Assembly (NCBI GenBank): GCA_933207985.1
Contig: OW240912.1
Coordinates: 104,625,204-104,689,203 of the forward strand
DNA: 64,000 bases
Origin: Pelobates cultripes
Taxonomy: Eukaryota > Chordata > Amphibia > Anura > Pelobatidae
Reading direction: 5' to 3'
Part shown: piece after piece, positions 57,290 to 64,000 of the stretch
How positions within the stretch are numbered: position 1 is the first letter of the stretch
Layout: every line of letters begins with the position of its first letter
Made by a program: the position numbers and the translations under genes
Notes under the pieces: generated by a model
What the model saw: only the letters and a program-made list of their open reading frames with translations
Told to the model about the DNA's origin: nothing
Databases searched by the model: none

Positions 57290-57912
57290 TATAATCCTAA
57301 ACCAAATCCTAGTTCTAAACCACATCCTAATCCCAAATCTGACCCTAATTAAAATCATAAAAATCAAACTAATCTTTACCCAAACCTTAACCCTAATCAT
57401 AACCCTAATCCTAATCTTAATCCTAACTTTAATAATAGTGTTTGAAGGATTCCGTTGGCTGATGTCCTACTGATTTCAGCAGAAGCATTCCCTTGTGACT
57501 CTAAACCTAATCCAATCCCTAGTCCTAAAACTACACTGAACAAAATTACCATATACACAAAAGGCCTATTTCTCTCAAATTTTGTTCACAAATCTGTCTA
57601 AATCTGTTAGTGAGCATTTCTCCTTTGCCGAGATAATCCATCCACCTCACAGGTGTGGCATATCAAGATGCTGGTTAGACAGAATGATTATTGCACAGCT
57701 TTGCCTTAGGCTGGCCACAATAAGGAGAGAAACAGGCCTTTTGTGTACATAGAAAAAGTCTTAGATCATTGAGTTCAGCTCATGAAAAAGGGGGTTAAAA
57801 GAAAAAGTGTTGCATTTATAATTTTGTTCAGTGTAATTCTAAACCTATTCCTAAACCTAATATTAATCTTAAACCTAATCTTAACCCTTAATATAATCCT
57901 AATCCCAAGGGC
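57290..57912. repeat. degenerate telomere-like CCCTAA / CCTAAT tract, split by a Tc1 MITE
   Basis: Plus strand contains many variants such as AACCCTAATCATAACCCTAA, CCTAATCCTAATCTTAATCC and ACCTAATCTTAACCC, in 57290-57530 and 57834-57912. The unit wavers between 6 and 8 bases. This fits an old interstitial telomeric or telomere-related minisatellite. The MITE at 57534-57833 lies inside it. Confidence 0.75.
57534..57833. mobile_element. Tc1-derived MITE (300 bp), TA duplication
   Basis: Ends CACTGAACAAAATTA and inverse, TA at 57532-57533 and 57834-57835. The inner arms share TACACAAAAGGCC(T/A).TTTCTCTC in inverted orientation. The right arm has about 75 bases between the tip and this box that are missing from the left arm, so the left arm carries a deletion. 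No transposase sequence remains. Confidence 0.9.
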
Positions 57913-58595
57913 TGCTCTCTCAGCACTGATATTAACAAAGGGAATTCTAAGCTAAAACAGCAGAGAGTGGTATGTTGCCACCATCTACTGGCAGTATGAC
58001 AGGAAGATATCTGTTATACTGAAAATAGCATGCCCCACATTTTGTGATCATTGCTGGTAGACGGCAGAGCCCATGATTGATCAAAATGGTATGCAGGGTG
58101 TGTTCAGAACTTAGGAGTCTCCCAAACACAAGCTGCACACAGAAAATCACCATGTCTGATGCTTAGGTGTTCGTATTTAATGAAAAGAGCTGTATGCCCA
58201 GGCTGACAGAGGGGAGCCCCAGGCTTGGGTCTCCATGGTCTGAGCAGGGATTTAAATTTATCATAGACTGAAATAGTGATATTACACAAGTGCAGAAATG
58301 TGAAAATTATTACCAAGTCCTCCATTTTCGGCAAATTTTGACTCTTCTACTGTCTTTGCTGCAACTTTAGCATTTTGCTTCCAGCAACAGTCTCTCTTCC
58401 CTCTAAATGCCTACTAGACAGGATTGTATTTAATTTGCCCTTAATACTCTCTTGCAGCTGTTTAAAAACTGTAGGGTGGATATCATATACCTCTCTCAAA
58501 CTCTAGTGGTGAAATATATATACAATTTTTGAAATTTTTTGCATCTTAATATAATATGTATATATGTATACATTTATTTGTGGTCGACACTATTA
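57913..58595. other. no gene recognised
   Basis: Non-coding sequence, AT-rich at the right. Confidence 0.4.
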
Positions 58596-58912
58596 CAAAA
58601 GCCGTAATAATGCAAAGTTGGTTGTGGTGTGCCAAAACCGATGTTCAGTTAGGCCTGTAAATAAAGTGGGTCTTCCAACTGTGGCAGATATTGGAAAGTG
58701 GATAGCGATGAATTGAGTGACCACGGGATGAATTGAGTGACCACGGCCCAGGCAAGGGGGTTGACTGGGTTTAAATAGAGGTTTAACCACTCCCAGAATT
58801 CCAGACCACAGCCTTTATATTTGTGGGCAGGGACAAAAGCCATGATAATGTAAAGTCAGTTTTGGTTAGCCAAACCTGATGTTCAAGTAGGTCTGTAAAT
58901 AAAGTAGGCAAA
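58596..58912. repeat. direct repeat of about 75 bp, two copies
   Basis: ACAAAAGCCGTAATAATG...TTAGGCCTGTAAATAAAGTG (58596-58671) and ACAAAAGCCATGATAATG...GTAGGTCTGTAAATAAAGTA (58833-58909) are colinear with about 20 percent difference. A smaller tandem duplication ATGAATTGAGTGACCACGG lies between them (58709-58747). Origin unknown. Confidence 0.75.
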
Positions 58913-60539
58913 AAAGATACCAGATTTCGCACAACTTGCAAGCTAACTCTTCTGGACACCATCAAGACTGTGAACTGGAGTTTGTACAGTGTCCACATGA
59001 ACACGCAGATTTTCTGGTGTCCAGTAAACACAATTATTCTGATCCACTGCTCCATTAAGCTTAAACTGTGCTTCCTCACAAATTCTTTATCTTCACTTAC
59101 CATATGTTGAACCTTCTCACAATACTGGATTATTTGATCAGGATCAACATTGTTTGATTGTCCTGGGTCATATGTTGATGCTAGTGTCATGTCGCTAATG
59201 ACATCTTTTGAGAAAGCATCAAACTACACATTGCTGTCATAACTCAATCCAACCTTGAAAAAAGTCTACAGATATCCTCAGTTTCTGGATATAAGCTTAA
59301 ATAAAAAGTTGAAATGTGTCTAATCTTAATCTTCTTTAGAATGTTACTCAACCCCTTTTTCTTTATTAGTGTGAATGGAATATTAACCTACACCAAGTAG
59401 GGGACAAGTCTAGCGAATCAGGAAATATGACAGAAAAATATTCTAAGATGTCTAATTCATAATAAAATATTTTACATATATCGATGGTAGCCTCATGAAC
59501 AAAATCAATTTAACTGAATTTTCATCCATCTAATTTTGCATATAATTTTCTAATTAAATTATGACTAGCTTGATGCTGGAAAAAAATCTGTTACTGTGCA
59601 GATGGGTCAGAAATGTGTTTCTGTTGATTAAAAATATGAAGCTTAATATCCATCTATCCTCAAATAGCGTTGATTGCAGTCAAGCAATTTCTCTTTACAT
59701 TTGGACTTCAAAATGAATTTCTGAAATGATCATTTATTTATTCTTAACTTGTAGAATTATATTACAAACACCACTCATTGTACCACAATTTTATGAAGAA
59801 TAAAGCCATTTTTAAATTCATCACATCTACACAAATTAAATATATTGTGACACTGCTTTGTTTACAATTTCGTTAAAGAGATATGGATAAAATATTGGAT
59901 ATATTGGGCATTATGCATACAACTTGTCATAATTATATGATCATTGTCTCTGTGCCAAAATATTCCTCACTGCACCTAATCCATCATTTTTTCCGGGCTC
60001 TATTTTAATTATTATCTGTTTTGGGGCTAAAAGCTATCACTCTCAATGTATAAGCAGCTTTCACTTGTTCCCTTTGAATTACTATTGTTTTTCATTCTTT
60101 TAATCTTAATTTACAAATGCACTTAATTTACAATTTACTTCATTTTCTTAGTATTTTTAATTTGTTTTTGTGCATGCACATTTTCACCATGTTGTTTAAA
60201 GAAAATGTAGCACTTTTCTGTCGGTGTAAAAGTATGTTACCGTTGAAGTGATGGTGTCCAGAAGTAATTAGTTTACAATGTACAAACTCCAGTTCACAGT
60301 CTTGTACTTGGGCAAACCATTGCGGTGACAAGTTCTTTCATAGTTCCTCAAACCATTTCATATAAAGGGCCATATTCAAATTTTCTTCTTTGCTGCATAG
60401 CACATTTAGAATCAGCAGGTCCTTTAGACAACTACAACATTGGTGGTGAGATTCATTTGTTTTCTTAAGAAAAAATGGTTTCTCAGGGGTTATATAAATG
60501 CACTATACAAATATATCCACGGTTAGTATAAATTGCTAT
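58913..60539. other. no gene recognised; contains a 25-bp inverted pair 1.3 kb apart
   Basis: CAAGACTGTGAACTGGAGTT through GTACA at 58963-58988 recurs inverted at 60279-60304. A minus-strand open frame at 58783-59190 (about 135 codons) has no recognised domain. Otherwise AT-rich. Confidence 0.45.
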
Positions 60540-61475
60540 CTGGCAACCTGTTCATTCGCAGGAATATAAGAGACAAGAGGTCACCCATTGAGGCTGGAAG
60601 AAAGTAATTTTCACTTCCAGCAGAGGAAATGGTTATTTTAAAGCAAGAACAATAAAGATGTGGAATTTTCTTTCTGAAGAGGTTGTCTTATCGGATTCTG
60701 TAGATATTTTTAAAAAAGCCACGTATGTATTTTTAACACAATATTTAAGGAGATAATTAATATGCAGGTGAACAGATTTTTGAATTCATGAGAAATCTGA
60801 TTGCCATTATGTAATGAAGAAGGGATTCTGTTCCATTTTTTTGTAGCATAATCGACCATCCATTCAGAGTTGATTTATTTGCTTTTTTTTGGATCAACAG
60901 CATTATTAGATGGGTTTAAAGAGACACTGTAGGCACCCAGACGACTTCAGCTAATTGAAGTAATCTGGGTGCTTTGACCCTTTTGCACTTAGTGCTGCAA
61001 TGTAAAATATTGCAGTTCCAGAGATTGCAGCTTTAAGTCTAACAGACAGTCACTAGAGGGCTTCCGGAATCCAAACTGACTTTTGATCCATTATCTGACG
61101 CTGGACGTCCTCACGTACCTCCCGCGTCAGATTTTTACCCATTGGAAAGCATTGAATAATGCTTTTCATATGGGGAGGTCTAATGCACGCGCCGCCATTG
61201 CCGCACATAAGCATTAGTTCTCCCCTGCCGGCTGACATCGGGGGGGAGGAGCGTTGGCGGAGCCTGACGCAACGCTGAGGGACATTGGCACTGGATTCAG
61301 GTAAGTGACTGAAGGGGTCTTAACCCCTTCAGCCCCGAGGGAGAGGGGCACTCCAGGAGCCTACAGTTCCAGGAAAACGAGTTTGTTTTCCTGGCAATAT
61401 AGGATCCCTTTAAAGGTTGAACTCGATGGATTGACTCATTTTTTTCAACTTAGATTGTATCTCACTATCATATCT
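60540..61475 (+). pseudogene. LINE 3' end split by a TTAA MITE
   Basis: The plus strand contains RGHPLRLEERK..F (about 60570-60620), then KNNKDVEF.SEE (about 60645-60680), then RRDSVPFF near 60820, then, after the MITE, GTTGAACTCGATGGA (61415) and a TTTTTCAACTTA tail. This is the C-terminus and 3' end pattern of a CR1/L2-like LINE. Frames are broken. Removing 60916-61413 plus one TTAA joins GATGGGTTTAA to AGGTTGAACTC. Confidence 0.7.
60916..61413. mobile_element. TTAA-flanked MITE (498 bp)
   Basis: Left TTAAAGAGACACTGTAGG and right inverted AGGATCCCTTTAA with TTAA on both sides. Each arm contains a sub-terminal hairpin: CACCCAGACGACTTCAG...GAAGTAATCTGGGTG at the left and CCAGGAAAAC...GTTTTCCTGG at the right. 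Piggybac-superfamily enzymes target TTAA. No coding sequence. Confidence 0.87.
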
Positions 61476-61513
61476 CCATCCCAAATGACCTCTGATCTAC
61501 TGTTGGCCTATAT

Positions 61514-62267
61514 CAGGGGTAGGCAACCTTTTAGCAGCACTTGGCCGATATAGGATTGTGATGTCCTGTAGCGTGCCGGTCCTATTTTTTTTAAATTGAG
61601 GTGTGTATGCTGCCGTATTCTGCTCGTGTTATTTATACGGTAATTGCTTTATATTGCTGAATATTTGTGAGTATATGAGCTATTATAATGTGTATGTTCA
61701 CAGGAGTAGTTTGTGGTATCGTGTATGATACATATGAATGTGGGCTGTGTATGGGGGCTGCTTGTGGAATTGTGTGTGTGGATGGATATGTCACGTTGTG
61801 TCTTTGGTAGTGTGTGTATGTGTGGGGGCTGTTTGAGGTATTGCATGTGAGAGACTGCATGTGGGGATGTGTGCATGTATGTGGATTGTTAGCAGGTTAA
61901 GTTTCTGCGCATTGTGTGTATGTTTGTGGGCTGTTCGTATTATTTGTATGAGGGGAGGGTTATTGTGCATTTCTGTGTATATTTAGCAGTGTGTGTGGCT
62001 TCCCTGGGTTCCAGTGGGCTGCTCTTCTACAGTGTGGATTCCCATTCACAAGTGCTGGGAGGAAGTGATCTAAGATCACTTCCTCTATTTGCTGCAATGC
62101 ATAAATTGAGGATTGTCTTTCACCACCTTTTTGTATTAGCAGGTATCTGTAGTTTCACTGGGACTCCTGATAGGCCAGAGCCTGTTTGGCTCTAGCAGCC
62201 TTGAGTGCCGTGCAAAGACACCTTGAGTGCCGTGCATGGCACTAGTGCCGTAGGTTGCCTACCCCTG
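61514..62267. mobile_element. hAT non-autonomous element (754 bp) with exact 8-bp duplication
   Basis: CAGGGGTAGGCAACCT at the left and its inverse at the right; GCCTATAT directly repeated at 61506-61513 and 62268-62275. The interior has a GT-rich stretch (61655-61925) and no transposase. Near the right end GAGTGCCGTGCA is tandemly repeated. Confidence 0.94.
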
Positions 62268-62489
62268 GCCTATATTAATGAAAATATATTCATGTACAAC
62301 ACAAAAGCACTTGGCACTGGCATTATTTGTGAGTGTAATAAAATCAAACGTTCTACATACATATTGTGATAGATGTGGAACGCAGGCTAACAACATTTCC
62401 TTATATATACATTTGTAAAAGACTGAGTGAAACATTTTGGGGTATTTAAATAACAATAATTGGTTGATATATGCTTAGGTCTCAATTTA

Positions 62490-62720
62490 ATATTGTTGGT
62501 TAAGCTTTCCAAATTACTTTAGATTTTTGGATATACTTTTCAAATGACATTTTCAAAATATTAAACATAAAAATATATATAATATATGAAAGAAAATCAA
62601 CATATCAAAAAAATTATCAAAATATCAAAAAGTTCAATATTTTTCATAATATATTATTTTAAAAGTTTATTCGAAAATATTAAATCATTTGGAAAGCTTA
62701 TTAAACATTTTATTAAAATC
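62490..62720. repeat. AT-rich foldback repeat
   Basis: TAAGCTTTCCAAAT(T/G)A at 62502 and its inverse at 62687-62700 mark two arms of about 75 bases with matching inner text (ATACTTTTCAAA, AATATT(A/G)AAC). The family is unknown. Confidence 0.6.
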
Positions 62721-62765
62721 ATTTAATTAAATTCATGATGGTTTACATGCATGCTTTACAGCAAG

Positions 62766-62903
62766 GGTGTCCAAAAGGAAGATCTCCAGATGTTGTAGAA
62801 CTATAACTTCCATGATGCATTGCACGCTTTTAGAATGCCTTTATAATGACATAGCATTATGGAAGCTGTAGTTTTAAAACATCTGGGGATCAATATTTAA
62901 CAG
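62766..62903. mobile_element. short hairpin MITE
   Basis: AGATCTCCAGATGTTGTAG with AACTTCCATGATGCA at the left is matched by inverted GCATTATGGAAGCTGTAGTT and AAACATCTGGGGATC at the right. The total is about 135 bases. Edges (AGGGTGTCC and TTAACAG) are only suggestive of hAT, and a clean duplication is not visible. Confidence 0.6.
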
Positions 62904-63666
62904 CAATTGCTGCCCTCAAAATTACCAATGAGTTTATTCATTAAGCTGAGAATTGGAGAGAATTAACAGTTTCCTCTTTTGCTAAATAAATTCATACAAA
63001 AAGCATGTAGAGAAATGCAATTTCCAAGTTCAAATACAGAAACTGGCATTATATTATTATATTCATAATAGAACTGTATTTTCAATATGAAAATTATTTA
63101 TCAAGAATAAGCATTTGCCTATTCTACCAAGATGGGTTTATTCACTTTCCTGTAATATTTTAGAGTGGCTCGACTAGCTGAGACACCAACAGTCAAAACA
63201 CATCTAATACATTTTACCTGTTATGGCAAAATGACTAGAATGATTGAAATCATGGCATACCAAGCACCAAATGATAATTACTCTGCTTTTTATGGCTCAT
63301 TAAATCAACAATGAAAATTAATGTGAGACAAATTCTGGTGACAGAAGGATTTTTCATGCAATAGGCATACTCAGCTGGTTTTCGTTGTCATGGAGTATTT
63401 TACAGAATATTATCAGAAGAAGAGTTGGGTAATTTTGGTTATTCCGCAACTGACCATACATACCTTTGATTCTTTTGCACTTCTCTTTTATTGATTATTT
63501 TAGTCATATCGTATCAAATGTGAGATATATCTTGCTCATAACTACATTTTTATCTTAATATTGAATATTTCAAGAAAATATACCTTTACCAACGAGTCTT
63601 ATCCTCTTTCTTTATCATCTCTCCATATGAGTTATTTTCCTTTTTTTTCCCGCTGGAGCTGCTTAC
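62904..63666. other. no gene recognised
   Basis: AT-rich non-coding sequence. Confidence 0.4.
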
Positions 63667-63710
63667 CTTCATACATCAGGATCTGATGCAGCAGCTGCAG
63701 GCACAGTGCC
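63667..63710 (-). CDS. candidate 44-base coding exon (speculative)
   Basis: On the minus strand a 44-base block is followed by a perfect donor, AAG|GTAAGC (63661-63669), and preceded by AACTCAG (acceptor AG at 63711-63712). One frame reads ALCLQLLHQILMYE with no stop. The acceptor has a weak pyrimidine tract, and no neighbouring exon can be seen. Its base composition differs from the AT-rich surroundings, which is why I list it. I do not recognise the protein. Confidence 0.2.
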
Positions 63711-63923
63711 CTGAGTTAGATGTTAAATTGCAGAGACTGGAATTTATGATATTATCAGTAGCCTTTCCACTAAATCCATTGATCACTGTCTTTTTATGTT
63801 CATTGTAGGTCTCAGGTAGGCCTCAGATTCAGCACTAGACGTGTTTTTGAGTATTTAGGTTTAGTTTGGGGTTTGTTGTTGCTACTAAGTGTTTTTAGTA
63901 GGTATACAGTCATGTCATGTTTT

Positions 63924-64000
63924 TTAAAGGGACACTGTAGTCACCAATACAACTTTAGCTTAACCCCTTCAGGACGGAGTCACTAGTACACGGTCTGATC
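63924..64000. mobile_element. TTAA MITE left end, cut by the window edge
   Basis: TTAAAGGGACACTGTAGTCA followed by CCAATACAACTTTAGCTTAA. This is the same terminus as the MITE at 60916. The element continues beyond the window. Confidence 0.75.

Noticed and set aside
58783..59190. 135-codon minus-strand open frame
   Set aside because: No recognisable domain, overlaps a direct repeat, and a frame of this length can arise by chance in AT-rich sequence with few TAA/TAG in one frame.

Overview
The window looks like repeat-dense, non-genic vertebrate chromatin, most likely from an anuran amphibian; a fish or other large vertebrate genome is not excluded. I infer this from the mixture of CR1-like and L1/Tx1-like LINEs, a Penelope-like element (PLE) with a GIY-YIG region, Ty3/gypsy LTR elements, several Tc1 lineages, many small hAT elements with 8-bp duplications, and TTAA-flanked MITEs. 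No host gene can be called with confidence. One 44-base candidate exon (63667-63710, minus) is the only possible exception. No rRNA, tRNA, CRISPR array or bacterial operon is visible.

Regions: 1-11 kb holds an LTR relic, a degraded L1-like LINE (minus), a palindromic hAT MITE and a 5'-truncated L1-like copy with a 15-bp target duplication. 11-20 kb holds a deleted Tc1, a CR1 copy split by a solo LTR (5-bp duplication), and a Mag-like gypsy relic cut by another CR1 copy and carrying a 65-bp patch of Tc1 sequence. 24-26 kb holds an L1 ORF1 relic and a PLE fragment. 26.3-27.9 kb is a nearly intact Tc1-type transposon whose transposase has DD37E spacing.

29.6-40.5 kb is the centrepiece. A minus-strand PLE was interrupted twice: by a 2.7-kb hAT-like element (8-bp duplication) and, inside its reverse-transcriptase DD motif, by an LTR sequence (5-bp duplication). 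That LTR is itself split by a Gmr1-type retrotransposon, whose pol runs protease-integrase-RT-RNase H, the reverse of the usual Ty3/gypsy order of integrase and RT.

42-51 kb is a series of small hAT, TTAA and foldback elements, including a microsatellite enclosed by inverted arms and an inverted-repeat element with a hammerhead-ribozyme-like motif. 54.7-57.9 kb has degenerate tandem monomers and telomere-like CCTAA repeats, each broken by a Tc1 insertion. 58-64 kb has unexplained repeats, a LINE 3' end split by a TTAA MITE, a complete non-autonomous hAT, and another TTAA MITE that runs off the edge. The coding pieces are transposon proteins, mostly broken; the relationships among them are insertion order rather than a shared pathway.
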